Positions 17,161 through 26,148 of a DNA stretch of 64,000 nt are shown one piece after another. Numbering within the stretch: the first letter of the stretch is position 1; every line of letters begins with the position of its first letter. Source of the stretch: Flavobacterium sp. HBTb2-11-1 (GTDB lineage: Bacteria > Bacteroidota > Bacteroidia > Flavobacteriales > Flavobacteriaceae); the NCBI RefSeq assembly GCF_009826975.1, contig NZ_WUMO01000006.1, positions 124,001 to 188,000 on the forward strand, in the 5' to 3' direction. The position numbers were made by a program, and so were the translations under genes. The notes beneath the pieces are model-generated. The model saw only the letters and a list, made by a program, of their open reading frames with translations, was not told the DNA's origin and did no database searches.

Positions 17161-17191
17161 TTTGGGAAATTGAAAAACCGCTTTATATTTG
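17161..17191 (+). promoter_or_regulatory. promoter of tRNA-Thr copy 1
   Basis: TTTG at 17161-17164 and TATATTTG at 17184-17191 with a 19-bp spacer, an exact match to the Bacteroidota -33/-7 consensus. The tRNA begins 13 bp after the -7. Confidence 0.8.
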
Positions 17192-17204
17192 CACCCGTAA
17201 TGAC

Positions 17205-17278
17205 GCCGATGTAGCTCAGCTGGCTAGAGCAGCTGATTTGTAATCAGCAGGTCGTGGGTTCGAGTCCCTCTATCGGCT
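17205..17278 (+). tRNA. tRNA-Thr (anticodon TGT), copy 1
   Basis: 74 nt, cloverleaf folds fully. Acceptor GCCGATG pairs with TATCGGC (one G-T), discriminator T. The anticodon arm is GCTGA, TTTGTAA, TCAGC, giving anticodon TGT (threonine, ACA). The T arm has GTGGGTTCGAGTCCC. CCA is not encoded. Identical to the copy at 17390. Confidence 0.96.
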
Positions 17279-17288
17279 CAAAAAACGG

Positions 17289-17318
17289 AAACCATCACAG
17301 AAATGTGGTGGTTTTTTT
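17289..17318 (+). terminator. terminator of tRNA-Thr copy 1
   Basis: ACCATCACA, loop GAAA, TGTGGTGGT (one T-G pair), then T7. It is copied almost exactly after the second tRNA. Confidence 0.88.
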
Positions 17319-17344
17319 AATTATAGAGAGAGGTGTGAAATTTT

Positions 17345-17375
17345 TTTGGAATATTAAAAAACATTTCTATCTTTG
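17345..17375 (+). promoter_or_regulatory. promoter of tRNA-Thr copy 2
   Basis: TTTG at 17345-17348 and TATCTTTG at 17368-17375 with a 19-bp spacer, again an exact fit to the Bacteroidota consensus. Confidence 0.8.
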
Positions 17376-17389
17376 CACTCGCAAAATAG

Positions 17390-17463
17390 GCCGATGTAGC
17401 TCAGCTGGCTAGAGCAGCTGATTTGTAATCAGCAGGTCGTGGGTTCGAGTCCCTCTATCGGCT
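17390..17463 (+). tRNA. tRNA-Thr (anticodon TGT), copy 2
   Basis: 74 nt, identical in sequence to the copy at 17205, with the same anticodon loop TTTGTAA. It has its own promoter and terminator, so the two are separate transcription units rather than one precursor. Confidence 0.96.
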
Positions 17464-17466
17464 CAA

Positions 17467-17498
17467 AAACCATCACAGAAATGTGGTGGTTTTTTTTT
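17467..17498 (+). terminator. terminator of tRNA-Thr copy 2
   Basis: ACCATCACA, GAAA, TGTGGTGGT, then a T9 run: the same hairpin as after copy 1. Confidence 0.88.
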
Positions 17499-17514
17499 GT
17501 TCCAAAAAAAATAA

Positions 17515-17602
17515 ATTCCAATATTTAAAATTCCAATATTTAAAATTCCAATATTTAAAATTCCAATATTTAAAATTCCAAATCTAAAATTCCAAATTGC
17601 AA
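17515..17602. repeat. tandem 15-bp repeat
   Basis: Four exact copies of ATTCCAATATTTAAA (17515-17574) and two degenerate ones (ATTCCAAATCTAAA, ATTCCAAATTGCAA). No coding capacity. It belongs to the AATTCC word family also found at 2221-2330. Confidence 0.85.
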
Positions 17603-17834
17603 ATTGCTTCGCTGTTAGCTATCGCTGGTGTGCAAGTTCTAAACTAATACCTTTGTCAAAGTTTTAAACTTTGATAAAGGCTTGCTAGGTAAAATAAAAA
17701 ATCCAAATTCCAGTTCGTGTTAAGAATTGGAATTTGGAATTTAAAACTTGGTCCCGAGCGATAGCGAGCGGGCGAAGCAATTTAAAACTTAGTTATTGGA
17801 ATTTGAATTTTAAATAATTTGAATTTAAAAAAAA
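17603..17834. repeat. repeat-rich gap with two hairpins
   Basis: Contains CCTTTGTCAAAGTTT paired with AAACTTTGATAAAGG (17650-17680, one mismatch) and CCAAATTCCAGTT with TTGGAATTTGGAATTT (17699-17742), the latter built like the hairpin after recQ. CCCGAGCGATAGCGAGCGGG near 17752 is another short dyad. The end of this block may serve as terminator for the HMG-CoA reductase gene on the minus strand. Confidence 0.55.
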
Positions 17835-19091
17835 TTATCTCCCCCATTTTTGGTGTGCTGATGTAAATTGTCCTGAAGACATTGCGGCCAAAATAGAAAG
17901 TTCGCCTGTTAGGCATAATGCAATTGCTATTTCAGCAAATTTACCACTCTTTCCTACTCCGTAACAGCCTAAAAGCTCAAGGCATTCTCTTTGGGTTGGA
18001 AATGATGTTCCTCCACCAACAGTTCCCACGATCATGTTGGGCATTGTGATGGCATAATAAATATCACCGTCTTCTGTAATTTCCATTCTGGTAAATGAAA
18101 GAGCAGCTTCACCTGTACAGGCTACATCTTGCCCGCAAGCAATAAACAACGCGGCAAGCGCATTCGATGGGTGCATTCCGCTGCCTACTACGCCTGCTTT
18201 TTGGGCTCCGGTAACACATGCTTTCCATTGTTCGAACAATAACTCCGGAGTGGTCTTTAAAACCGATTTAACGACCTCTTTTTTTATTTCGATTTCTGCA
18301 GTAAGTTTTTTTCCGCGAACTCGAGTGTTTAAGGGGCTTATTTTTTTATCTCCCGAAAAATTACCTTCAATAGTCCAAAACACAGGTTTTATGGGGCAGT
18401 TTTCTATAATGTACTGACATATTCTATCTGAGCAAATAGTAACCATATTTTGTCCTGACGCATCACCAGTAGAAAATTCAAATTTTAAGATCAGAATATT
18501 TCCTTCTATGTTGATGCCGATATCATTTAAGATGGCATAATTGCTACTTTGTCTTGTTAGTATAGAAAAGGTTTCAGTATGGTCTAAAACCCATGAGACA
18601 AATTTGCCTAATTCGATTACGGTTTTAAATTTAAAAGTTGGGGTTCTTTGTACGCCTTCTTGAAGCGTAATTACGGTTATTGGTCCAGATTCTCTACAGG
18701 CTTTTGCCCCTCTATTGTAAGAGGCAAGCAATGCGCCTTCGGTTGTAGCGAGAGGAACATAGAAAGGTCCTTGGGCAACGCTTCCGTTTATTACCAATGG
18801 GCCAATAATTCCGGTAGGAATCTGGCTCATTCCGATGTAATTTTCGATATTGCCTTTTAAGCTTTCATTGTTGGTGAAAACTTTTTCTCCAGACAGAAAA
18901 TCTAAATCTAAATTTAATTGGCTGCGAATAAAATTGAGACGCAATTTTTGACCATTTAATGTGTAAGGATCTTGATCAGGGATTTTTTCTGCTTGAGAAT
19001 GTTTTGGATTATAAGATTCTAATTTGTGAAAAACGGACGAATCTATGTAATCATACTTAGGTCGACTGATGTTGCTGGTTAAATTTTCCAT
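17835..19091 (-). CDS. hydroxymethylglutaryl-CoA reductase, class I type
   Basis: 418 residues. It reduces HMG-CoA to mevalonate with NADPH, the committed step of the mevalonate pathway. Class I (eukaryote-like) motifs are clear: ENYIGMSQIPTGIIGPL, PLATTEGALLASYNRG with catalytic Glu at about 118, STGDASGQNMV with the catalytic Asp, and GTVGGGTSFPTQ. The catalytic His is at about 413 in TSAHQKWGR, near the very end. It lacks the membrane domain of animal enzymes. Together with idi at 14.4 kb it marks a mevalonate-type isoprenoid route. Confidence 0.94.
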   Translation of the reverse strand: MENLTSNISRPKYDYIDSSVFHKLESYNPKHSQAEKIPDQDPYTLNGQKLRLNFIRSQLNLDLDFLSGEKVFTNNESLKGNIENYIGMSQIPTGIIGPLVINGSVAQGPFYVPLATTEGALLASYNRGAKACRESGPITVITLQEGVQRTPTFKFKTVIELGKFVSWVLDHTETFSILTRQSSNYAILNDIGINIEGNILILKFEFSTGDASGQNMVTICSDRICQYIIENCPIKPVFWTIEGNFSGDKKISPLNTRVRGKKLTAEIEIKKEVVKSVLKTTPELLFEQWKACVTGAQKAGVVGSGMHPSNALAALFIACGQDVACTGEAALSFTRMEITEDGDIYYAITMPNMIVGTVGGGTSFPTQRECLELLGCYGVGKSGKFAEIAIALCLTGELSILAAMSSGQFTSAHQKWGR

Positions 19092-19462
19092 AAATGTAGT
19101 TTTTTAATTTGAAGCTAAGTTATTACAAATTAAATTTATATCTATGTAAATTCTGACAATTTAGATTTTAATTGTTTGATTGTCAATTATTTATAAAAAT
19201 AAAAATGGATGCCAAAAAAAAAGGCATAAAAAAATCCTGTTCTTTTAAAAAACAGGATTTTTGAGAAGATCAAAAAGTGTTGATTTTAGTGTGTAATTTG
19301 TTGATTTTTATTTTATTAAGTTATTGTGTTTGTCATTTTTATAATTTCGGCAGTGCGTTTTTTTGTAGGCGATGTTGTTTTGGAGTCATTAATTTTGAAT
19401 TGCATTTTGAATTGCATTTTGAACTTTAAAGTAAGTAAACCTACTGTATATGATAAACAAAA
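19092..19462. other. gene-free stretch of about 370 bp
   Basis: Holds a strong hairpin, AAAATCCTGTT with AACAGGATTTTT (19231-19262), with T/A runs on both sides, and a 12-bp direct repeat TTTTGAATTGCA (about 2.6 copies, 19393-19422). The HMG-CoA reductase promoter must lie at its left end. The hairpin sits between two genes of the same strand without an obvious gene to terminate, so a short RNA ending there is possible but not shown. A 19-codon Lys-rich ORF overlapping the hairpin is not supported. Confidence 0.4.
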
Positions 19463-19490
19463 AATACCCTGAATTTTTCAGGGCATTTTT
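19463..19490 (-). terminator. terminator of DUF4369 lipoprotein gene
   Basis: On the minus strand TGCCCTGAA, short loop, TTCAGGGTA then a T run. It is 17 bp past the stop codon. Confidence 0.82.
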
Positions 19491-19506
19491 GTTGTTATAC
19501 AACGAA

Positions 19507-20271
19507 TTACTTTTGTGTTTCGGTTGTTGCAGCTTCAGTGTTAGCGGCTGGAGTTTTTTGTTCTTCTTTTTTAATATCAGCTACATATTTTGTCAGTTTC
19601 TTTCCATAAAGCGATTGGGCAACTTTTGGAGTCATCGATTTTTGAATCGTATCAAGAAACTTAAGGTTGATATCGTAAATCTCTGCCAAAGCAATATATG
19701 GAGCTACTTCGTGATCTTTATTGTTGATGGCAAAGTTTGTAGCATACAAATATTTTCTTTTGATATTTGATTGCTGTTTTGCGTCAAGACTGTCAAGAGC
19801 TTTTTGGTCTTTTCTTTTTAAAGCTTTGAACTTTGCTTCAACCATAGATAAATTCTCATCTCTAAAACGAGAATTTATTTTTTGATATTCTTCGTATAAT
19901 TCTTGGTTTTTAGATCCAGTAATTTTTGCGCCAGCGATGAAATTATCTAAGTTGGTGTCAATATTGATATTTCCTGGTTCAGCAAAGAATAAAATGTTGT
20001 TGTCTAATGAGTTTGTTACACCACGATCTAAATATAGGTATAACATTTCTGGAGATTCTAATTTAATGTCTCTTTCAAAAGCCGAGTTTCCGTCAATTTT
20101 GATGCTGTCAATGGCAACAAGAGAAGTGTCAACAATTCTTTGGATATATAAAGTTCCGGTTTTTAAACCTTTAATGTTTCCTGTAATGTGTAGGTTATCG
20201 GCAGCAGTTTCTTTTTTGCTGCAAGATGCTAATACTGCAAGAGTAACAAAAGCAATTAATGTTTTTTTCAT
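19507..20271 (-). CDS. DUF4369-domain lipoprotein
   Basis: 254 residues. Lipoprotein signal MKKTLIAFVTLAVLASC, then the DUF4369 beta domain (LHITGNIKGLKTGTLYIQRI ... IDSIKIDGNSAFERDI). In larger proteins this domain precedes a thioredoxin module; here the C-terminal half is instead a helical, charged region with no CxxC, ending in a Thr/Ala/Glu-rich tail. It is probably an envelope protein of unknown function. Single gene. Confidence 0.85.
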   Translation of the reverse strand: MKKTLIAFVTLAVLASCSKKETAADNLHITGNIKGLKTGTLYIQRIVDTSLVAIDSIKIDGNSAFERDIKLESPEMLYLYLDRGVTNSLDNNILFFAEPGNINIDTNLDNFIAGAKITGSKNQELYEEYQKINSRFRDENLSMVEAKFKALKRKDQKALDSLDAKQQSNIKRKYLYATNFAINNKDHEVAPYIALAEIYDINLKFLDTIQKSMTPKVAQSLYGKKLTKYVADIKKEEQKTPAANTEAATTETQK

Positions 20272-20351
20272 TGGTTTTTGAGATTTTGGTGCAAAATAAA
20301 GAAAATAGTTTAAATGTAAAGAGGCAGCCGTTTTATTTTTATAAAAAAAAT

Positions 20352-20381
20352 AAATCCCAATCTATTTCTAAATTGGGATTT
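20352..20381 (-). terminator. terminator of the lipoprotein gene at 20404
   Basis: AAATCCCAAT and ATTGGGATTT form a 10-bp stem; on the minus strand it is followed by ATTTTTTTTATAAAA. 22 bp past the stop. Confidence 0.8.
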
Positions 20382-20403
20382 TAAAGTCGTGTAGGGAAAG
20401 GTC

Positions 20404-21234
20404 TTACATCGAAAGGTTGAATGAAGAGCCATTCTCGTGCGTATAAGTGTAAAGCGCATCACAGTCATTATTTCCATAATCAATAACACCGTTTAAAATA
20501 CCTCCTTGAACTTTTAGTTGTCCTTTAGAGATAAATAAGCATGAGTATTTTTTAATAAGCGGTTCTTTTACAGTCAAAGTAAGTGTTACGCCATTTGATG
20601 ATGTTACGGTATGCGTGCCTTCCGTGATTTCGTAAACATTGTCAGACAGAACTAAAGGCGTATCTACACCTGCAGTTTGTTTGGTAGTATAAGTTCCAGA
20701 ATTGGTGTAAACGGCTCCTTGTTTATCTGTCAATTTACCGTTTGTTACTTTTCTTGTCCATTGTGGTACGGTAGGAGTAGTTGTAGTATTGGTATATTCA
20801 ATAGTTCCTTCTAATTTGATTCCGTTTATAGAATAATCAATTCTTTCAATGGTCATTTTGCTTCCAGTTTCAGTGATTGGACCAGAGAGCGTTACTCTTA
20901 GTTTTCCTTTTCTTGTAAATTTGTTTCCGTCTTCGCATCCAGCTGTTCCGAAATCAGCTAAAAAAACTTTAGGATAATTTCCTCCATTTGTTGTAACCGT
21001 AATTGTTGCGCAAATTCCAGGAGTTGTTTCGGCAGTCTTTCCAGTTGTTGAAGTGCTTGTGGTAATTAAAAGACCAGTGTTAACATCCATTTCGTTTGAA
21101 GTGTCTACTGCAACGGAAGCTCCAATAGGTACTAGGTCTGTTGAAGATGTTTGTTCGTTATTATCGCTAGAACAAGAAACATATAAGAATGCTGTAGCAC
21201 AAAGAGCTGTTAGTAAAATGATAGTTTTTTTCAT
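20404..21234 (-). CDS. hypothetical lipoprotein
   Basis: 276 residues with a lipoprotein signal (LTALCATAFLYVSC, then SSDNNEQ). The mature part is Thr/Gly rich and predicted mostly beta, with paired motifs such as GKLRVTLSGPI, YSINGIKLEGTIEYTN and GGILNGVIDYGNNDCD. Four cysteines lie in the mature chain. I recall no named domain. It is probably surface-exposed or periplasmic; single gene with its own terminator. Confidence 0.78.
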   Translation of the reverse strand: MKKTIILLTALCATAFLYVSCSSDNNEQTSSTDLVPIGASVAVDTSNEMDVNTGLLITTSTSTTGKTAETTPGICATITVTTNGGNYPKVFLADFGTAGCEDGNKFTRKGKLRVTLSGPITETGSKMTIERIDYSINGIKLEGTIEYTNTTTTPTVPQWTRKVTNGKLTDKQGAVYTNSGTYTTKQTAGVDTPLVLSDNVYEITEGTHTVTSSNGVTLTLTVKEPLIKKYSCLFISKGQLKVQGGILNGVIDYGNNDCDALYTYTHENGSSFNLSM

Positions 21235-21302
21235 AGTGGTATTTGTTTTTGGATTAGATTAATAAGGCACTCAAATGTAACAAAAAAATAAATTACAATT
21301 AA

Positions 21303-21332
21303 AAAATCCTGTAATGGTTATTTACAGGACTT
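21303..21332 (-). terminator. hairpin between lipoprotein and patatin genes
   Basis: AATCCTGTA and TACAGGACT pair around a short loop, between the promoter region of the lipoprotein gene and the patatin stop codon at 21386. It would act as the patatin terminator on the minus strand. Confidence 0.55.
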
Positions 21333-21385
21333 TACAACGTCTTTTTGAAGAAAAAATTATGTTTGGGGTGTGGTTGGAAGTAATT

Positions 21386-22651
21386 TTAAACGGATCTATA
21401 GTAATTGCTTTTGGCCTTTCTGATTTTTTTGTATTCCTCCCAATTAAAGCGGTTTAGAAAAACGGCCGCATTTTGAGCTCCTCTTATAAAAAGGTCGATT
21501 TTTGCATCGTCAGTCAGATTGAAGTTTAGCCAATTGTGGCTTCCGGTGTCAATGTATCCGATTAGGTTTTTAAAATCTGGATTTTTTTGCAGGAACTCAT
21601 AATCATAACCATAGCGTGCAGTGTCAAACATTGAGCTTATTAAGCTGGAAAATTTTTCATTTTTATTGATTTCATTTTTGTCGTAACCCAATTTAATTCC
21701 AAAAGTTGGAGAAGCGGGCACATTCATATTTTCGTGAAAAATGTCAATTGGGAAATTTGAAATAATACCGCCATCCATAAACATAACTTCTGAGGGAACC
21801 GATGTTCTGAGGCATGTTGCATCGTTCCACTTGTTCCACGCATCGATTCCGCTTGGAATATTTGTAATTTTAAAAGGAGTGAAAAATAAAGGAATAGACA
21901 TAGAAGCGCGGACGAAATCGGCTGGATTCTGAACATCTGGATTCGAATAAAATAAATCAATCATTTTTGGGAAAATAATTTTGCTTTCAGTGGTAATGTC
22001 AGCAGTTATTATTGCCATTTGGCTCCAATGGTCCACTCGGGTATATTCTATTTTATCTCCGTGATTTGGCAGATTTATTCGGTATAATTTGTTTTTGTCT
22101 GAAACTCCTTTTTCTCTTAATGCTCTCAAATCGGCATATTTTTTTATTCCTTTTTGCGAAAGAAGATTGGTCATCCATTGATGAAAATTTTTTCCGGGAT
22201 TTAATCCTAAATCATCTTTAAAATTATCCACAACCTCACAGCCTTTCATTATCAATTTCAGATTTCCGGCATCACTTAGTAAAGCATCAATAAATTCTCG
22301 AGCATCATGATCGCCATCAACAAAATCATATAAATTTTTGTTGCATAAACATTCCAGAATCCATTCTGATTTTGCAATGTCACATGTTCCTGCTGCAGCC
22401 ATCAGCATGGTATTGATGCTTCCTGCCGAGGTCCCTGCCAAACTTAAGAACCGAATTCCCATTTGTTCCAAAACATATACATAGCCGACCAATGCGATCC
22501 CGAGGACGCCTCCTCCTTCTTGTACAAGATCAACATATTGGCAGTTATTATCATCTATAATATCAGAGAATTTTTTGCCTTTAATCTGTTCTTTTAAATC
22601 TTTTATAATTGCTAGAACTTCTCCGTTTTCTGTAAACTTTCTCTTGTCCAT
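21386..22651 (-). CDS. patatin-like phospholipase
   Basis: 421 residues. The patatin fold is shown by the oxyanion loop [18 protein letters not shown], the nucleophile elbow GTSAG (Ser at about 75) and the dyad Asp in [12 protein letters not shown]. It lacks a signal peptide, so is probably cytoplasmic or membrane-associated, hydrolysing acyl esters of lipids. No beta-barrel domain follows, unlike the secreted PlpD-type patatins. Single gene. A C-terminal region of about 100 residues after the DGG motif is not assigned. Confidence 0.9.
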   Translation of the reverse strand: MDKRKFTENGEVLAIIKDLKEQIKGKKFSDIIDDNNCQYVDLVQEGGGVLGIALVGYVYVLEQMGIRFLSLAGTSAGSINTMLMAAAGTCDIAKSEWILECLCNKNLYDFVDGDHDAREFIDALLSDAGNLKLIMKGCEVVDNFKDDLGLNPGKNFHQWMTNLLSQKGIKKYADLRALREKGVSDKNKLYRINLPNHGDKIEYTRVDHWSQMAIITADITTESKIIFPKMIDLFYSNPDVQNPADFVRASMSIPLFFTPFKITNIPSGIDAWNKWNDATCLRTSVPSEVMFMDGGIISNFPIDIFHENMNVPASPTFGIKLGYDKNEINKNEKFSSLISSMFDTARYGYDYEFLQKNPDFKNLIGYIDTGSHNWLNFNLTDDAKIDLFIRGAQNAAVFLNRFNWEEYKKIRKAKSNYYRSV

Positions 22652-22768
22652 GATTTCTAGAATTTTAGATTTTTGAATTTAATATTCTGGTTATCAAATA
22701 TATGTGATATTGTTTTTTAAGAAAAGGGGAAAATGACCCTTTTTAAAAGAGTAATTTTAAAACAAAAA

Positions 22769-22798
22769 AAATCCTGCAAATTAGTTTTTGCAGGATTT
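22769..22798 (-). terminator. terminator of htpG
   Basis: AAATCCTGCAAA and TTTGCAGGATTT make a 12-bp stem followed on the minus strand by T7. 22 bp past the stop. Confidence 0.85.
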
Positions 22799-22820
22799 CT
22801 AAATATTATTTTTCTAATGA

Positions 22821-24701
22821 TTATTTAATCATTTCAAAACTTCTCTTAACGAACGCAGTAAGCGCTTCACCTTTTAAAAGGTTTTGAGATAATTTAGCTA
22901 AATCTAAAGCTTGTTTGACTAAATGTTCTTGGTGTGTTTTGTCTTCTGTATTTAAGATACTTGAAGCCAAGTCAGAATTTGTATTTACAACCAAATTGTA
23001 CATTTCTGGCATATTACCCATTCCGAACATTCCGCCGCCAGTTTGGCTCATTTCTTTCATTCTTCGCATAAATTCGGGCTGCGTGATGATAAACGGAGCA
23101 GCTTGAGAATCCATAGCTTCCAATTGCACACTGTATGCTTTTGGAATGTATGCTTCTAAAGAAGTTTTTAAAGCTGCTTTTTCGTCATCAGATAACTTAG
23201 AAATAGCATTTTCTTCTTTTTTGATCAAGTTATCGATGTGGTCAGAGTCAACACGAACAAAAGTCAGGTCTTTGTTATCGTTTTCGATTTTCTGAATTAA
23301 GTGTGAGATAATCGGAGAATCTAAAAGCAATACTTCGTAACCTTTATCTTTTGCTGCCTGAATATAAGAATGCTGTGCATCTTTGTTTCCTGCATAAAGG
23401 ATAACCAATTTGCCTTCCTTGTCAGTTTGGTTTTCTTTTAGTTTTTCTTTTAATTCATCCAAAGTAAAGTAAGTGTCATCTACTGTTGGGTACAAAACAA
23501 ATGCGCCTGCTTTTTCGTAGAATTTCTCTTCAGAAAGCATTCCGTATTCTAAAACGATTTTAATGTCATTCCATTTTTGCTCGAAATCAGCACGGTTTTC
23601 GTTAAATAAGGCCTTTAATTTATCTGCAACTTTACGAGTGATGTAGTTAGAGATTTTCTTAACTGCTCCATCTGCCTGTAAGCCAGAACGAGAAACGTTT
23701 AGTGGGATATCTGGAGAATCGATTACACCTTTTAACATTGTCAAGAATTCAGGAACAATTCCTTCTACGTTATCTGTAACGTAAACTTGGTTTTGGTATA
23801 ACTGAATTTTATCTTTCTGGATCTGCATATCTGTACCCAATTTAGGGAAATACAAAATACCAGTTAAGTTAAACGGATAATCTACATTTAAGTGAATGTT
23901 GAATAACGGCTCTTCAAACTGCATTGGATACAATTCTCTGTAGAAGTTTTTGTAATCTTCATCAGATAATTCAGAAGGCTGTTTTGTCCAAGCTGGATTA
24001 GGGTTGTTAATGATGTTGTCAGTTTCAACAGTTTCATTAATGTAATCTTCTGGAGCATCTTCTGGTTTTGGAAGCGTTTCAGTTCTTGTTCCGAATTTAA
24101 TCGGAATAGGCATGAATTTGTTGTATTTGTTTAATAAACCGCTGATTTTAGAATCGTCTAAGAACTCAAGAGAATCTTCAGCAATGTGAAGAATGATTTC
24201 AGTTCCGCGTGAAGTTTTGTCAGCAGGCCCTAAAGTAAACTCAGGACTTCCGTCACATGTCCAGTGTGCAGCTGGCTCATCTTTGTACGATTTTGTAATG
24301 ATTTCAACTTTTTCAGCCACCATAAACGCTGAATAGAAACCAAGACCAAAATGTCCGATAATTCCAGAATCTTTAGCAGAATCTTTGTATTTGTCCAAAA
24401 ATTCCTCAGCACCAGAAAACGCTACTTGATTAATGTATTTTTCAACTTCATCAGCAGTCATACCTAAACCTTGATCGATAATGTGGATTTTTTTGCCTTC
24501 TTTATCCACTTTTACTTCGATAATCGGGTTTCCATATTCAACTTTAGCTTCGCCAATGCTGATAAGGTGTTTTAATTTTAAAGTAGCATCAGTACCATTA
24601 GAAACAAGCTCGCGCAAGAAAATTTCATGGTCGCTGTACAAGAACTTTTTAATTAAAGGAAAAATGTTTTCTACTGAAACATTAATTTTACCTGTTGCCA
24701 T
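22821..24701 (-). CDS. htpG: molecular chaperone HtpG (Hsp90)
   Basis: 626 residues from the ATG at 24701, the normal HtpG length; a further 12 codons upstream (to 24737) are open but do not match the family. ATPase motifs are intact: ELVSNGTDATLK, DQGLGMTADEV and GHFGLGFYSAFMV. The middle domain contains the catalytic Arg region LNVSRSGLQADGAVKKI, and the C-terminal dimer domain is complete. It is an ATP-driven cytoplasmic chaperone. Single gene with its own terminator. Confidence 0.97.
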   Translation of the reverse strand: MATGKINVSVENIFPLIKKFLYSDHEIFLRELVSNGTDATLKLKHLISIGEAKVEYGNPIIEVKVDKEGKKIHIIDQGLGMTADEVEKYINQVAFSGAEEFLDKYKDSAKDSGIIGHFGLGFYSAFMVAEKVEIITKSYKDEPAAHWTCDGSPEFTLGPADKTSRGTEIILHIAEDSLEFLDDSKISGLLNKYNKFMPIPIKFGTRTETLPKPEDAPEDYINETVETDNIINNPNPAWTKQPSELSDEDYKNFYRELYPMQFEEPLFNIHLNVDYPFNLTGILYFPKLGTDMQIQKDKIQLYQNQVYVTDNVEGIVPEFLTMLKGVIDSPDIPLNVSRSGLQADGAVKKISNYITRKVADKLKALFNENRADFEQKWNDIKIVLEYGMLSEEKFYEKAGAFVLYPTVDDTYFTLDELKEKLKENQTDKEGKLVILYAGNKDAQHSYIQAAKDKGYEVLLLDSPIISHLIQKIENDNKDLTFVRVDSDHIDNLIKKEENAISKLSDDEKAALKTSLEAYIPKAYSVQLEAMDSQAAPFIITQPEFMRRMKEMSQTGGGMFGMGNMPEMYNLVVNTNSDLASSILNTEDKTHQEHLVKQALDLAKLSQNLLKGEALTAFVKRSFEMIK

Positions 24702-24843
24702 ATTTTTTATTTTTTGATTTAATTTGATGATTTTCATTTATTCAAATAGGATACCAATTGTTTTTTGGGTGACAAAATGTCGGAAATGTTAATTTTGAAA
24801 GAAAATAAATAGATTCTAAAACGAAAATTATCTCAACGAATCG

Positions 24844-24851
24844 TATATTTG
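24844..24851 (+). promoter_or_regulatory. putative -7 element of the lipocalin-ompA operon
   Basis: TATATTTG matches TAnnTTTG, 53 bp before the ATG at 24905. No -33 element at the right distance. Confidence 0.45.
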
Positions 24852-24904
24852 TGGTACAATAATTGTTAAAAAGGCAAGTTATTAATCTAAAAAAATTGTA
24901 CAAA

Positions 24905-25411
24905 ATGAAGAAGAGTATTTTTATATGTATGATTGCCGCTTTGTTTTTTGCGTGTAAATCATCTTCGTCGACAACAGCTTCGTCCTCTGAGGCTACTACA
25001 CTTTCAACAAAACTAGACAGACCAACTCAAGTAGCGTTAAAAGGAAATTGGGTGCTTACCAATGTGTCTTATCCTGGTTCAGATTATATCAAAGTAACTT
25101 CTTTTGATTTGGCTGATTCTAAGTGTTTTATCGGAAGTTCTTGGAGTTTTATTTCTAACAACAATAAAGGTACAATGGCTTTAAATTCTCCTAGTTGTAC
25201 AGCTTTTAATTCGCCAATTGTTTGGAGTATCAACAATCAAGGGCTTTTTGTTCTTAAAATTGTAAATCCAGGAACAAAATCTAAAAACGTTAAAGAAGGA
25301 TATCTGCTAAAAGTAGCTGGTGTGACTGATAACTCTTTTCAGTTAATCGATAACATTAATGTTGGAGGTCAAGTAAAAGATGTGACTTACCAATTTCAAA
25401 GAGCTAATTAA
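24905..25411 (+). CDS. lipocalin-like lipoprotein
   Basis: 168 residues from the ATG at 24905, giving a clean lipoprotein signal (SIFICMIAALFFAC). An upstream start at 24863 is rejected for that reason. The mature part starts with a Ser/Thr linker and then a small beta-barrel pattern, LKGNWVLTNVSYPG ... SSWSFISNNNKGTM ... FVLKIVNPG, like the lipocalin-like families of Bacteroidota. It is followed after 18 bp by the OmpA lipoprotein gene, with which it is likely co-transcribed. Ligand unknown. Confidence 0.82.
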   Translation: MKKSIFICMIAALFFACKSSSSTTASSSEATTLSTKLDRPTQVALKGNWVLTNVSYPGSDYIKVTSFDLADSKCFIGSSWSFISNNNKGTMALNSPSCTAFNSPIVWSINNQGLFVLKIVNPGTKSKNVKEGYLLKVAGVTDNSFQLIDNINVGGQVKDVTYQFQRAN

Positions 25412-25429
25412 TATTTTAAAGTATAAAAA

Positions 25430-26125
25430 ATGAGAAAGATAACGGTTTTAGGATTAAGTAGTTTACTAGTATTAGCTAGCTTTTTTACAAGCTGCGATTC
25501 AGTAAAAAATGCAAATAATACACAAAAAGGAGCTGGAATTGGTGCCGTAGCAGGTGGTGTTATTGGTGGTATTTTAGGAAATAATTTAGGTAAAGGCGGA
25601 AACGCTGCTTTAGGAGCTGCAATTGGAGCTGCTGTAGGGGGTGGAACTGGAGCTTTGATCGGAAACAAAATGGATAAACAAGCCCGTGAAATTGATCAAG
25701 CTTTACCAGGTGCTAATGTTGAAAGAGTTGGTGAGGGAATCCACTTGACATTAAATGAAAATGCGGTTCGTTTTGATACTAACAAATCAACTTTGACAGC
25801 TCAAGCAAAAGCTAACTTAGACAAATTAGTTCCAGTATTTACTGATTACGGAGATACTAATATTGAAATTTTTGGATATACTGATAATACAGGAAAACCA
25901 GAATATAACTTAACGCTTTCAGGTCAAAGAGCAGCTTCTGTTCAGGCTTATTTAGTTTCTAAAGGATTAAAAGCAAGCCGTTTCAAAACTTCAGGTTTAG
26001 GAATCGCTGATCCGATTGCAACAAACGATACTCCAGAAGGAAGAGCTCAAAACCGTCGTGTTGAATTTGCCATTACAGCAAATGACAAAATGGTTAACGA
26101 TGCTAAAGCAGAAGCTGGAAAATAG
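25430..26125 (+). CDS. OmpA-family lipoprotein with glycine zipper
   Basis: 231 residues. Lipoprotein signal ending in FFTSC, then a long glycine-zipper membrane segment (about residues 35-80, GAGIGAVAGGVIGGILG and GAAIGAAVGGGTGALIG), then an OmpA/MotB peptidoglycan-binding domain (VRFDTNKSTLTAQAKANLDKL ... GYTDNTGKPEYNLTLSGQRA ... EGRAQNRRVEFAI). It ties the outer membrane to peptidoglycan. Downstream of the lipocalin-like gene, with a terminator after. Confidence 0.93.
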   Translation: MRKITVLGLSSLLVLASFFTSCDSVKNANNTQKGAGIGAVAGGVIGGILGNNLGKGGNAALGAAIGAAVGGGTGALIGNKMDKQAREIDQALPGANVERVGEGIHLTLNENAVRFDTNKSTLTAQAKANLDKLVPVFTDYGDTNIEIFGYTDNTGKPEYNLTLSGQRAASVQAYLVSKGLKASRFKTSGLGIADPIATNDTPEGRAQNRRVEFAITANDKMVNDAKAEAGK

Positions 26126-26148
26126 TTTCTAATAAAATAAATTATCAG

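Noticed and set aside
19205..19263. 19-codon Lys-rich ORF (MDAKKKGIKKSCSFKKQDF)
   Set aside because: It coincides with a hairpin and A-rich DNA; the reading frame is most likely chance.
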